A stretch of 64,000 bases of DNA. Origin: Pelobium manganitolerans. Its GTDB lineage: Bacteria; Bacteroidota; Bacteroidia; Sphingobacteriales; Sphingobacteriaceae. Of this stretch, positions 26,989-36,737 are shown piece after piece. How positions within the stretch are numbered: the first letter of the stretch is position 1; every line of letters starts with the position of its first letter. The stretch lies in NCBI RefSeq assembly GCF_003609575.1, contig NZ_MBTA01000029.1, positions 1 to 64,000 on the forward strand, in the 5' to 3' direction. Under the pieces are notes generated by a model, which made no database searches, was not told where the DNA came from, and was given only the letters and a program-made list of their open reading frames with translations. The translations under genes and the position numbers were made by a program.

Positions 26989-29205
26989 TTATTTAAATGT
27001 TTGATTTAGCTCCACCTCGGTCCAAAAAGCACTTCTCCCTTCTGTTTTTTTCCTAACTTCTGACACTCGGGCCGGCATAACTATAGATGCTTTATTCCCG
27101 ATATCTGTACGGATAAAGCTGATAATTGATGCAATATATTGATCATTGTTATAGCCAAACGGCGGCATAATATCCGGATAAACATGCCCATCAATCGGAC
27201 CCTGAAGTCCGTTTAGTAAAATTGCAATCAGTTTATCAGGATTTCCGTTAACCAGTTTTGCACCCGATAAAGCCGGAGCAGGCAAATCTTTACCACCTAT
27301 TGCAACACCTTTGCCATCAGGTCCGTGGCATGTTGCACAAATACTGTTAAAAATATTGGCACCCTCCGATACCAGCTGCCGCGCCTGCTCATTAAGTTCT
27401 TTAGCTTTTCTTTCGCTCTCTTCTTTGGCCACCCGCACTGCTTCATATTTTTGAACAGATGCTATCAAAGCTTCATCTTGCGGATAAGTTTTTAATAAAT
27501 AAGCAATGATATCTTTAGCCATCGGCATTTCTTTAAATCTTAAAGTCAGGCCCAACTGATAACGCACATCTGCACTTGGATCATTTTTTAGTTTCTCCAG
27601 TTCTTCCATTATAGAGGCATCTCTATCTAAAAATTCATCGGATATCCAAACAGCAGTTTTTCTTACGCGAGCGTCTTCATCATGCAAAGCTGTAACTAAA
27701 GTAGCTTTATCTAGGGCTTTAATGCCGTTTAGTGTCCACAAAGAATGTATTCTACTTAAATGATTGCTACTGCTCGTTAGCTGTTTTAGCTGGGGCTGGA
27801 TAGATTTGTCTTGTTTAAGCACCATTAACTTTTGTGCTTCGGTACGGTACCAACCGTTTGGAGAGTTTAAATAATTTACCAACTCTGCCGGTTTCTTATC
27901 CAATAGGCCGGGTTTGGTGTTGTCTGTTTTTTTACGGTCCGGAACAATTCTATATATGCGCCCCTTGCCGATGTTTTGGTCAAGGTTATGACGCAGAATC
28001 TGCTGACCTAGATAGCTGTCGGGTTTAGTCCAATGTGCTTCTTGTATAATTCCTCGGTGCATATCAACAATATATAGATAACCATCTGGGCCAGTGGCGC
28101 TGTTTACTGGCCTAAAATTCATATCTGTAGAAGCCAAAAACTCTTCCTGGTTATAAGCGTTTGTCAAAGTGACTTTTCCGTTTTCATGATGATGGACTTT
28201 AGCGCGACGTACCAGACGTCCAACCGGTTCCACAATAAACAAGTCTCCTTGTAACTCCGGCATTTTATCCCCACGATAAATACTTTGTCCGCCTCCGCCG
28301 GTAAAATGATTTAGGGTGCTGTCAGGCCTTAAGCGCATTTTTCCACCTTGTACATCTGGGGTAGCAACAATAGGCCAAACCGCTTTAAAATCTGCATTGT
28401 ATTGATCTTTTAAATCAACCCGGCCATAAAATGGGTTTTGCTGAAAATTTAGCGCCGGAGTTTCGGCGCCTGCCGAAGAAAGAAAGATACGCCCGTAATC
28501 ATCTGTCGCCAAGCCCCACTGCCCTCCTGGACGTTCTTTGTATAATTCTGGAATTAGCTTTCCATTTTGGTAATTGTACCTTCTGCTCTCAACGCTTACA
28601 TATATCTTATTATCTAAATTCCAAACCAAGCCACTTCGTTGATGCTCAAGATTGGCTTTACTTACAGAATCATCCCTAAAAACTATTTCTTTCTGGTCTG
28701 CAACGCCATCACCGTTTGTGTCTTTATAGCTGTAAATATGGTGCGTATAAGTTTCGCTCACCAAAATACGGTCGTCCAAAGGCATAATCATTCGCGGCAA
28801 TACCAAGCTATCCACGAAAATCGTGTATTTATCCATCACACCGTCGCCATTGGTATCTTCTAAGCGTTTGATGGTAGAAATAGGGATATCCTGATCATTG
28901 CCGTAGATATCTTGCATATAAGTTCTCAGTTCTGCCACATACATTGCTCCGCTGGCGTCCCAAGCAATTGCTACCGGCTCTACAACCATTGGCTCGCTGG
29001 CTACCAGTTCTGCACGATAGCCGGGAGGTAAATAAATAGAATTAAGGCTTTCCTTCTTATTTAGATACCCAAACTGCGCATCTTGTTTAACTATAATTTT
29101 ACCAGATTGGTCTCTTTTAAGTCTTTTTTTTGGGGTACTGCATGTGTAAGCAAGGGCCGCCACCATTAATATTGAGCCGAGTTTTAAATTCTTTCTCATT
29201 AACAC
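26989..29205 (-). CDS. PVC-type membrane-bound dehydrogenase with C-terminal cytochrome c
   Basis: This 738-aa lipoprotein (signal to LAYTC near residue 22) has an N-terminal beta-propeller of the PQQ/sorbosone-dehydrogenase type (about 60-400). The propeller has LPPGYRAELVASEP, repeated DTNGDGV loops that could bind calcium, and a GPDGYLYIVDMHRG segment. HEAT-like helices follow (about 430-580). The end is a cytochrome c with the haem site CATCHGPDGKG and a distal Met in a DIMPPFGY segment. The propeller would oxidise a sugar or alcohol and the cytochrome would accept electrons. It is the last gene of the long operon, one base after the ThuA gene. The substrate is unknown. Confidence 0.85.
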   Translation of the reverse strand: MLMRKNLKLGSILMVAALAYTCSTPKKRLKRDQSGKIIVKQDAQFGYLNKKESLNSIYLPPGYRAELVASEPMVVEPVAIAWDASGAMYVAELRTYMQDIYGNDQDIPISTIKRLEDTNGDGVMDKYTIFVDSLVLPRMIMPLDDRILVSETYTHHIYSYKDTNGDGVADQKEIVFRDDSVSKANLEHQRSGLVWNLDNKIYVSVESRRYNYQNGKLIPELYKERPGGQWGLATDDYGRIFLSSAGAETPALNFQQNPFYGRVDLKDQYNADFKAVWPIVATPDVQGGKMRLRPDSTLNHFTGGGGQSIYRGDKMPELQGDLFIVEPVGRLVRRAKVHHHENGKVTLTNAYNQEEFLASTDMNFRPVNSATGPDGYLYIVDMHRGIIQEAHWTKPDSYLGQQILRHNLDQNIGKGRIYRIVPDRKKTDNTKPGLLDKKPAELVNYLNSPNGWYRTEAQKLMVLKQDKSIQPQLKQLTSSSNHLSRIHSLWTLNGIKALDKATLVTALHDEDARVRKTAVWISDEFLDRDASIMEELEKLKNDPSADVRYQLGLTLRFKEMPMAKDIIAYLLKTYPQDEALIASVQKYEAVRVAKEESERKAKELNEQARQLVSEGANIFNSICATCHGPDGKGVAIGGKDLPAPALSGAKLVNGNPDKLIAILLNGLQGPIDGHVYPDIMPPFGYNNDQYIASIISFIRTDIGNKASIVMPARVSEVRKKTEGRSAFWTEVELNQTFK

Positions 29206-29206
29206 C

Positions 29207-29938
29207 TTATTTAAATTTTGCTGCGTATTTAATTCCCCCTAAAAGGTGGTTTAAGAAAAGCGGGTCTTTGTAGGATGCATCTGTATGGCCCAACTCGGTA
29301 TAAAATGACCTGCCACCGTCAAATTCATGATACCAGGCCATGGGGTGAAAGTCACCGTTTGTGCCTCCTTTGTAAGTGTTTTCATCAATGGTAATTAACA
29401 CGTTTAAATCTTTACGAATAAATTTCCAGTTGTACCACTCGTCTTTTCGAATCCATTCCTTCGGTAAATGCATTGTAGAAATATGTGATTGGTCAACTAC
29501 GTTTAAAGTAGCTACCTGCCCCGCCGGATGTCCGCCAAAATAAGCACCTACTAAGTCTCCGTACCATTCCCAATCATATTCTGTATCCGTCGCAGCATGT
29601 ACGCCCACAAATCCTCCACCTTTATTGATATATTTTTTAAACTCTTTCTCCTGAACTGGGTTTAAAACGTCGCCCGTGGTACTTAAAAACACCACCGCCG
29701 CATAGCGTTTTAAGTTATTATAGGTAAACTGCCCTGCACTGGTAGTGGTGTCCACTAAAAAATCATTGGCCTTCCCCATTTCCTGAATCGCCACGTTGCC
29801 TATTGCAATAGATTGATGGCGAAATTTTTCCGTTTTACTAAACACAAGTATCCGGGGCGGTTTAGACATGGCGCACAACGTTGTTGCAATAAATAAGAAC
29901 AATGAATAGCAGATGGTACTTTTAAAAAATAATTTCAT
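29207..29938 (-). CDS. ThuA-domain secreted protein
   Basis: This 243-aa protein has an N-terminal signal (ending CAMS) and a complete ThuA (trehalose-utilization, class I glutamine-amidotransferase-like) fold: PPRILVFSKTEKFRHQSI, FLSTTGDVLNP, GGGFVGVHAATDTEYDW, a GAYFGGHP segment, and HPMAWYHEFDGGRSFYTELG. ThuA proteins accompany 3-keto-sugar and sugar-alcohol oxidation genes, but their biochemical role is poorly known. It starts three bases after the TonB receptor and one base before the PVC dehydrogenase gene, in the long oxidative operon. Confidence 0.92.
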   Translation of the reverse strand: MKLFFKSTICYSLFLFIATTLCAMSKPPRILVFSKTEKFRHQSIAIGNVAIQEMGKANDFLVDTTTSAGQFTYNNLKRYAAVVFLSTTGDVLNPVQEKEFKKYINKGGGFVGVHAATDTEYDWEWYGDLVGAYFGGHPAGQVATLNVVDQSHISTMHLPKEWIRKDEWYNWKFIRKDLNVLITIDENTYKGGTNGDFHPMAWYHEFDGGRSFYTELGHTDASYKDPLFLNHLLGGIKYAAKFK

Positions 29939-29941
29939 TTA

Positions 29942-32290
29942 CTAAAATTTAGAGATTAGACTTAATCCGTAAGTCTTGGGATTGCCCAGATGCGCAGCCC
30001 CAAAATTATAAGCATAACTAATGTAGCGTGTATTAGTAATGTTGGAACCCCACAATGCGAGTTCTTTCTGCCCGCTTTTGAGGCTAAGTCTGGCGTTGAG
30101 GATATTGTAGCTACTTTGTGAAATCGTGTTCTTTAGATCAAAATACTGCTTACCTATACTTTTCCACTCGCCGCGGGCCAATAGTTTGTATTGTTTGGAC
30201 AGACCAAATTGGTATTGCATACCTAAGAAAGAAGTAGTTCTTGGCGTAAAAATTTGCGCATTGTTCTTATAGTTTACATTGTTTCCTTGATTTTCCAAAA
30301 TCAAATTTTTGTATTTGGCGCTGGTATATCCAAAATTGTAATCTAACCTTAAGCCTTTCAACAACACCGCTGAAAGTTCTAATTCTGCCCCTTTGCTGTT
30401 AAGTTCGCCTGTGTTCTGTGTTACCGTAATAGCATCGGGCAAAATTAAGGTAGGCACTTGCACATCGCTTAAACGCATGTAAAACAAAGCGAGGTTTAGC
30501 CTTAATTTTTTGTTTAAGAATGTGTTTTTGCTGCCTAATTCGAAGTTATTGCTGTATTCTGGCTTGTATGCTACTAATGGCGGTTCACTAGGCTCGGCAG
30601 AAAGCTGACTTATACCTCCAGCCCTAAAGCCTCTGCTATAAGACAGGTATAAAAAATTCTTTGTGGTTGCTTTAAAACTTAAAGCCAGTTTTGGGCTCAA
30701 AGCATTAAAAGATGCTACAGAAGACGTATCTGTACGCGTTACCATTATAGCGCCTCCGTCTGGCACAAATTCTCCTTTAACATTTTGTTTCTGATGTTCA
30801 TAATCGTATCGCATACCGGCAGTTACATCCAATTTGGAAGACATTTTATAAGTTAAATGGGCAAAAGTGGCCAAACCGTAACTTTTCCCTAAATTGGTAT
30901 TGATACTAGTAAAATTGGTCATTGGCGAACCGTACATCCTAGCATCTTCGCCAAAATGGGTGCCTTGTTTTACCGGGTCATCTTGTAAAAAGCCGTAAGC
31001 ACCTATTTGCCAGCTAAAATCAGAATCGGTGGCTGGCGAAGCAAATCTAAACTCTTGCGTAAACGCTCCTACCTTGTTATAACTCTTGCCGTAATTGTTT
31101 ATTACGGTAATAATGTCAAAAGGAGAAAAATCACCATCAATAGGTTTTGTATAATAACGATAGTTTTCTTGATAAGCGGTTTGAGTAGTCAACGTAAACT
31201 GCGGATGGTAATATTTTGCACTAACAGATGCGTTAAAAGTGCGATCGCGCATCTGGGTAATAGCATTTTGGTCAAGAACGAAGGGTTGCGAAAACGCACC
31301 TGATGCATCGTCGCTAAGGGGAAAAGCACCTTCATTGTTCTGCTGCTGATGCTTGAAATTTATCCCAAAAGAAAGGCGATTGTTGACATTATACTTAAGA
31401 TGATAATTTCCTTGAACAGTAGTTTGATCATCATAAGATGAATTTGTAAAATTATTTTTGTAAAAACCGTCCTGCTTTAAGAACATTCCAGAAGCGCTAA
31501 GAAGTAATTTATTTGGCAATATCGCCGTCTTAATACTCGCTACATAACGTTGTGCATTGTAGTTGCCATAACTTAAGTCTATATATCCTCCCGACTTGTT
31601 GTCGGACTCTGTAGTGGTAATATTAATTACTCCACCTGTAGCGTTACGGCCAAACAACGTACTTTGTGGACCTCTTAAAATTTCGACTTTTTCCAAATCG
31701 CCGAGTTGTGCAATATAGGTGTCTAGCCCAAATTGATTTACCCCGTCTATATAAGTGGCTACTGCTGGATCATAAGAAGTGGTAACTACGCCACGTATAC
31801 TGTTGACCGTTCTATAATCGCCGGAATGCCCGGCATACATGTTTGGGGTTATTGCCGATAAATTATCGGTATACCAAATTTTTGAATTTTGTAGATCTTG
31901 TGCATCTAATACACTAACGCTTGTAGGCGTGTTCTGTAAATTTGTTTGTGTTTTTTGAGCCGTAACCACAACCTCGTTTAGTTGTCGCGAAACGGGTTGC
32001 AATTGAAATTGAGATTTGCCGGTGCTCCGCCCTATTGCGATTTCTATGACAAGACTAGCATAATTTAAGGCACTAATTTGTAACGAGTAAGTTCCCGGTG
32101 ACAAAGATCTGATTTCAAAATTCCCAGCTTTGTCAGTGGTAGCAACCACGCCCAAATTTAATAAGGTAACCCTTGAATTTTCGACTGGCAGGCTACCATG
32201 TAAAACTTGCCCCTGAAAATTAACACTTGTTTGGGCGCACAAAGAAAAGCCCCATATCAGAAACAATAAAGTGAAAGACGGTTTTAACAC
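29942..32290 (-). CDS. TonB-dependent receptor (non-SusC type)
   Basis: This 782-aa outer-membrane receptor has a GTG start that shares one base with the stop of the cytochrome gene (TAGTG). It has a signal peptide ending CAQ, an N-terminal carboxypeptidase-like domain (VNFQGQVLHGSLPVENSRV), a TonB box-like LNEVVVTAQK near residue 107, a plug with LEKVEILRGPQSTLFGRNATGG, and a barrel ending with a Phe. It resembles siderophore or vitamin-type receptors more than SusC and has no SusD partner nearby. It may import the substrate, or a cofactor such as PQQ, for this operon; that is inference. Confidence 0.92.
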   Translation of the reverse strand: MLKPSFTLLFLIWGFSLCAQTSVNFQGQVLHGSLPVENSRVTLLNLGVVATTDKAGNFEIRSLSPGTYSLQISALNYASLVIEIAIGRSTGKSQFQLQPVSRQLNEVVVTAQKTQTNLQNTPTSVSVLDAQDLQNSKIWYTDNLSAITPNMYAGHSGDYRTVNSIRGVVTTSYDPAVATYIDGVNQFGLDTYIAQLGDLEKVEILRGPQSTLFGRNATGGVINITTTESDNKSGGYIDLSYGNYNAQRYVASIKTAILPNKLLLSASGMFLKQDGFYKNNFTNSSYDDQTTVQGNYHLKYNVNNRLSFGINFKHQQQNNEGAFPLSDDASGAFSQPFVLDQNAITQMRDRTFNASVSAKYYHPQFTLTTQTAYQENYRYYTKPIDGDFSPFDIITVINNYGKSYNKVGAFTQEFRFASPATDSDFSWQIGAYGFLQDDPVKQGTHFGEDARMYGSPMTNFTSINTNLGKSYGLATFAHLTYKMSSKLDVTAGMRYDYEHQKQNVKGEFVPDGGAIMVTRTDTSSVASFNALSPKLALSFKATTKNFLYLSYSRGFRAGGISQLSAEPSEPPLVAYKPEYSNNFELGSKNTFLNKKLRLNLALFYMRLSDVQVPTLILPDAITVTQNTGELNSKGAELELSAVLLKGLRLDYNFGYTSAKYKNLILENQGNNVNYKNNAQIFTPRTTSFLGMQYQFGLSKQYKLLARGEWKSIGKQYFDLKNTISQSSYNILNARLSLKSGQKELALWGSNITNTRYISYAYNFGAAHLGNPKTYGLSLISKF

Positions 32291-32649
32291 TACTTGGTAA
32301 CAGGTTTAAGCGATAAAATGTATTGTACCATCTTTCTGGCATCGGCGGACGATAAGTTAATGTGTGGCGCCATAGGTATATTTCCCCATACGCCGCTACC
32401 ACCTTCAAGTACTTTCTTAGTAAGCTTTTGATAGTTTGCTTCTGTTGCGGGATATTTTTTTGCAACGTCTAAATAAGATGGCCCTAGCAATTTCGTATCT
32501 ACTTTATGGCAAGCCAAACAATCAGATTTTGAGATTAGAACTTTTCCTGACTCAATAACGGAAGCGCTAGGCTTTGCTACTTGTTTGCTTTGTGCCTGCA
32601 ATAAAAAATTGCCAAACATTAAAGTTGCAATAAAAAATGGAGTTTTCAT
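32290..32649 (-). CDS. Small c-type cytochrome
   Basis: This 119-aa exported cytochrome has a signal peptide ending LQAQ and one haem site CLACH (about residues 44-48) followed by KVDTKLLGPSYLDVAKKYP. The distal Met lies in IPMAPH. The layout resembles cytochrome c551/c552, an electron carrier in the periplasm. It lies between the propeller genes and the TonB receptor and could carry electrons from the sugar dehydrogenases of the operon toward the respiratory chain. Confidence 0.93.
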   Translation of the reverse strand: MKTPFFIATLMFGNFLLQAQSKQVAKPSASVIESGKVLISKSDCLACHKVDTKLLGPSYLDVAKKYPATEANYQKLTKKVLEGGSGVWGNIPMAPHINLSSADARKMVQYILSLKPVTK

Positions 32650-32661
32650 ATATCTTCTTAA

Positions 32662-34644
32662 TTAAGGTTTATAGCGCCAAAGATTCTGCGCCGCGCGCAT
32701 ATACAACCTACCTTGCTTATCCATAGCTAGCAGACCCACGCCTTCTTTTAGCACGCTTGCCTCCAATGTATTAGCATTTATCTTGTAAAATTTACTGTTA
32801 AAAGTTGCATAAATATTTCCATTGGGATGCATAAGCATAAATGCGTTTCTCCAAATATGGCTAGGCGTTCCGGTAAGATCGTAGTATTTTTTTGTTCGCT
32901 CAACTTCTTTGGTCTCAGGATTAAAAACAAACAGAGTACCGTCGGCCATTCCCCAAATTTTCTCATCCGGCCCAAGCATTAAACTAGTTATCGCCCAGGC
33001 CTTTGTTACCGGAGTTATCTCATACAGCTTGGCTTTTCCGTCAACGCTCCAAGCGAAAAGCTTTGCCTCCGGAGCCGACGGTGATACACCCAAACCGCCC
33101 GATATAGATGTCCCGCCGATTATTATACCTTTATAGTTAAGTAGGCTTACAACGGACTGATTTTCTACCACACCTGTATAGCTCTCTAACTTTCCGCTAG
33201 AAACTGTGTATTCCACCAATGCACCGCCTAGTTTTCCATAACCCGGTACAGTGCCAAAAAACAGCTTGCCTTTATCAGCCACGCTTGCACCTGCAAAAGG
33301 CCGGTCTTGCCCTTCTATCTTTCCCAAATTTCGTGGGTTGCCTTGTGACACGTTCCATGGACGCTTTGTATCATAAACATAAAAATTGGCAGCAGGGTAA
33401 ATACCAAAATAAATGTTATCCCCTTGAACTGTCATTCCTTCGGCCTGTCCAAGACCCGCATACTGAACTACTTTATCTGCAACTGGATCATAAGCTGCGT
33501 TTCCGCCTGCCAAATATCCACTAGACCAGATACGACCGTCCGGCCCGGTAATGAGGGTCTGAATATCGTAAGGCTGCGGAGGAACCTCGTATTTCACAGT
33601 AACAATTTGACCTGTTGCCGGGTTATAGCGCCTAACCTGCGAATATTTGGTCAAAATATGTAGTGTACCGTCTTTGCCCCACCTCATATCTTTTGCTTCG
33701 TAACAATCCGTTATTGCTGTGGCTGGTTGCGCAGGAGTGTTCAAGTCTTTTGAATACAGCTTGTTTTCTGCAGTGTAATAGGCTAAGTTAGAATTTGGAG
33801 CTTTGATTAAGGAATGCGCATCCGTAGTTCCAAGTGTTTCTTCAACCGTTTCAGTATTAAGATTATAAATTAAAGTCACTCGCTTTTCCGGACTTGTAAC
33901 CCAGGCAAATAAACGGTCGCCGGTTGCATATCCCTCGGCCAAACCCATGTAATAAACAAATTCTTGCCTATTATAAGTTGAAGGTAAAATGTTTTTCTTA
34001 GCCTTTGTAGCAAGATCTATCACCACTAAAGCGGCGTGAGAACCTATTCCACAATACAGCTTATTGGTCGATTCTTGATAAGCTAAGCTTCTTACATAGC
34101 TTTCACCAGCAACCACAGCACCGCCGCCCACATCAGAAAATCCGCTCTGCGGATGGTACCTAAACACACGTGCACCGGGATACGTGCCTCCGTAAACTTC
34201 GCCATCTTTGCCGGCAACTAAGTCCATAATTGTAGACTGACCGGGCAAAACAAGGCCTAAATCTTCTAGAGTATTGGTACCGGGACGAGTGCGGTAAAGG
34301 TGCGCGTTATTTGCAGCAATATATAGCCAGTTATCTGTAAACACCATGGCAATAGAACCATCCGCATCGCCCAGCTCCAGATCTACTTCAATTTTGCCAC
34401 TTTCCATATTATAACCTACCAAATGACCGGGTTTACCAGAAATCACCGAGTAGGCATACTCTTTACCAGAAACGTCTTGGGCAAAAGCGCTCTCCTGTAA
34501 AGTAGTTGCTGTAAGTTGTGGCCCTACGTTGGTAAAAATACCAGCAGAGGGCTCTGGCACCTTTAAAGATTTGGTAGCTTCTTTCTTACAAGAAAAAATC
34601 ACCAGTATAAATAGAAGAGCACAACTTGGAAGAAAGCGTTTCAT
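32662..34644 (-). CDS. Exported beta-propeller-like lipoprotein, paralog 1 of 3
   Basis: This 660-aa lipoprotein has a signal with lipobox near residue 19 (LVIFSC). The rest is built of short beta repeats with propeller-type turns: GGTYPGARVFRYHP, LITGPDGRIWSSGYLAGG, GQDRPFAGASV, GYGKLGGALVEY, GGTSISGGLG and a final PSHIWR. It matches its two downstream-numbered neighbours along the full length, so this is one family in triplicate. I recognise NHL/SMP-30-like character but no catalytic motif. A role as glycan-binding or cofactor-dependent oxidoreductase protein is possible. A promoter-like box lies 22 bases before its start. Confidence 0.85.
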   Translation of the reverse strand: MKRFLPSCALLFILVIFSCKKEATKSLKVPEPSAGIFTNVGPQLTATTLQESAFAQDVSGKEYAYSVISGKPGHLVGYNMESGKIEVDLELGDADGSIAMVFTDNWLYIAANNAHLYRTRPGTNTLEDLGLVLPGQSTIMDLVAGKDGEVYGGTYPGARVFRYHPQSGFSDVGGGAVVAGESYVRSLAYQESTNKLYCGIGSHAALVVIDLATKAKKNILPSTYNRQEFVYYMGLAEGYATGDRLFAWVTSPEKRVTLIYNLNTETVEETLGTTDAHSLIKAPNSNLAYYTAENKLYSKDLNTPAQPATAITDCYEAKDMRWGKDGTLHILTKYSQVRRYNPATGQIVTVKYEVPPQPYDIQTLITGPDGRIWSSGYLAGGNAAYDPVADKVVQYAGLGQAEGMTVQGDNIYFGIYPAANFYVYDTKRPWNVSQGNPRNLGKIEGQDRPFAGASVADKGKLFFGTVPGYGKLGGALVEYTVSSGKLESYTGVVENQSVVSLLNYKGIIIGGTSISGGLGVSPSAPEAKLFAWSVDGKAKLYEITPVTKAWAITSLMLGPDEKIWGMADGTLFVFNPETKEVERTKKYYDLTGTPSHIWRNAFMLMHPNGNIYATFNSKFYKINANTLEASVLKEGVGLLAMDKQGRLYMRAAQNLWRYKP

Positions 34645-34665
34645 TATTAAGCTAAATTGGTAAAG

Positions 34666-34673
34666 TAAAGATA
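34666..34673 (-). promoter_or_regulatory. Possible internal promoter (-7 box)
   Basis: TATCTTTA on the minus strand is identical to the boxes at 26878-26885 and 56430-56437, and like them is preceded (to the right) by an AT-rich stretch, here TAAAAAAAATTAATAAG. It lies in the 83-base gap before propeller paralog 1, the largest gap in the operon, so it may give extra expression of the distal genes. Confidence 0.4.
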
Positions 34674-34727
34674 GTAAAAAAAATTAATAAGTCTTTAACA
34701 TTAACCCAATTTTTTGCTTAAAGCACG

Positions 34728-36734
34728 CTATTTGTCGTAACCTTTTGGTGTATAGCTCCACAAATTTTCTGTATCACGCGTATACAAAGTACCATTTGGA
34801 TCCATACTTAGTAAGCCCACACCTGTTTTAAGAATCGTAATATCCATAGTGCGTGGATCAACTTTAAAAAAGTTGCCTCCGGCTGCACCGTACATTAGAC
34901 CATTTTTATGCAGCTGCAAAAAGCCAACGCGCCAAATATGGCTAGGATTAGTGTCTATCTTAAACAGTGTTTTCTTTTTGAGCACTTTTCCGGTTCTCGG
35001 GTTTATCACAAAGATACTTCCATCTACAAAGCCCCAAATTGTGTTGTTTGGACCATCAGCTAAGCAGGTGACTGCCATACCGCCCTTGGCTGGCACTATT
35101 TCGCGTACTATTTTTTTTGAGTGGACATCCCAAACAAATATTTTACCCTCTGCTTGTGTAGGTTTGGCGCCTAATCCTCCAAATATGGTGGTGCCACACC
35201 AAAGAATGCCGTCTTTATAAAGCAAAGATGCAATAGATTGGTCTGGGATAATGTTGCTGTACGTAAACAGGCTATCGCTTTCAACGTCATATTCTGCCAG
35301 TGCGCCACCAAGTTTACCGTAGCCGGAAACAGTTCCGAAAAACACCTTATTTTGATCTGGCAAGCTGGCAGTGGCGAAAGGTCGATCTTGATTTTTAATG
35401 TAGCCTAACAACGCGGGATTTTGCTGTTTAGGATTCCATTCTTGATTTACATCGTAACGATAAACGCGCGCTTTTGGATAGATTCCGAAGTAAATGCTGT
35501 TTTTATGTGCAACCATCCCTTCTGCCTGGCCTAATCCTGCTAAACGTTTCGATTCGCCAGTTTGGGGGTCATAAACTGCATTTCCGCCAAGCAGATAACC
35601 ACTAGACCATATTTTTCCATCGGGCCCAGTCACCAAGGTTTGTATACCGTAAGGCTGGGGTGAAGTTTCTATTTTAGAGGTAATAAGCTGTTTGGTAGCC
35701 GGATTATACTTTTTAATTTCACCATATTTAGTTAAGAAATGCAATAGGCCATCTTTTCCCCAGCGCATATCTTTTGCCGGACCTGTGTTTAATAGCACCT
35801 CTCTTTTTTGCGGCGTTTTTACAATATCACTACGATAAAGCTTCCCATTGGCGGTATAATAAATATGGTTAGCATCTTTAGCTTTAAGTACGGTTTGCGC
35901 ATCAAGTGTTTCCAAAGTTTGCTCCAGCTTATGTGTTTGTAGGTTGTAAACCAAAATGTCTCTCCCCTGCGAACCCGTTACCCAAGCCAGCAATCTATCA
36001 CCACCGGTAGCGCCTTCGACAATGCCCATATCATAAACAAACTCCCGGTCTTGGTATTCTCGCGGCAGTAGTTCTTTCTTCGTTTTAAGGTGCATATCTA
36101 TTTTTACCAACCGGGCGTGCGACCCTACTCCTGCATAAATATTTCCGGTGCTATTTTGGTAAATCAAACTCTTTACGTAATTCTCGCCTTCCACTATTTG
36201 TCCCGCCACGTCAGAAAACCCATCTTTTGGGTGGTATCTAAATATTTTGCCCGTTGGGAAAGTGCCACCAAATACTTCTCCATCTGCACCGGCCTCCATA
36301 TCCATAATTTCTGCAGTGCCTTCTAGCGCTTTGCCTAAGTTTTCTAGCCGGTTGCTGCCTGGCCTTGTGCGGTATAGATGCCCGTTTGACGCACCAATGT
36401 ATAACCAATGGTCTGTGGAGGCCACCATATCAATGGCTCCTTCAGCGGTAATTATCTCCAGATCTGCAATAACTTTTTGCGCACTTAATTTATAGCCAAT
36501 CAAATGCCCGGGACGGCCACGCACAACGGTGTAGGCATATTCTTCACCTTTTTGGTCCTGAATAAAAGCTGTTGCCTGTAAGTTTGCAGCCCTTAATTGT
36601 ACGCCCAAATTTCTGAAGCTACCTTCGGGAACTTTTTTTGTTGAAGAGTCTGTTCTAGATTTCAAACTGCACGAAGTTGCCATCGCTATAAGCAGTATCC
36701 AAAAAGTAAAACTGGCTGGCTTAGAAATATTCAT
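34728..36734 (-). CDS. Exported beta-propeller-like lipoprotein, paralog 2 of 3
   Basis: This 668-aa lipoprotein has a lipobox near residue 22 (AMATSC). The propeller-like repeats match paralog 1 in order: GGTFPTGKIFRYHPKDGFSD, LVTGPDGKIWSSGYLLGG, NQDRPFATASL, GYGKLGGALAEYD, TIFGGLGAKPTQAEG and PSHIWRVGF. It ends with a YTPKGYDK tail longer than those of its paralogs. It begins three bases after paralog 3 and ends 83 bases before paralog 1. Same family, unknown function. Confidence 0.85.
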   Translation of the reverse strand: MNISKPASFTFWILLIAMATSCSLKSRTDSSTKKVPEGSFRNLGVQLRAANLQATAFIQDQKGEEYAYTVVRGRPGHLIGYKLSAQKVIADLEIITAEGAIDMVASTDHWLYIGASNGHLYRTRPGSNRLENLGKALEGTAEIMDMEAGADGEVFGGTFPTGKIFRYHPKDGFSDVAGQIVEGENYVKSLIYQNSTGNIYAGVGSHARLVKIDMHLKTKKELLPREYQDREFVYDMGIVEGATGGDRLLAWVTGSQGRDILVYNLQTHKLEQTLETLDAQTVLKAKDANHIYYTANGKLYRSDIVKTPQKREVLLNTGPAKDMRWGKDGLLHFLTKYGEIKKYNPATKQLITSKIETSPQPYGIQTLVTGPDGKIWSSGYLLGGNAVYDPQTGESKRLAGLGQAEGMVAHKNSIYFGIYPKARVYRYDVNQEWNPKQQNPALLGYIKNQDRPFATASLPDQNKVFFGTVSGYGKLGGALAEYDVESDSLFTYSNIIPDQSIASLLYKDGILWCGTTIFGGLGAKPTQAEGKIFVWDVHSKKIVREIVPAKGGMAVTCLADGPNNTIWGFVDGSIFVINPRTGKVLKKKTLFKIDTNPSHIWRVGFLQLHKNGLMYGAAGGNFFKVDPRTMDITILKTGVGLLSMDPNGTLYTRDTENLWSYTPKGYDK

Positions 36735-36737
36735 TTT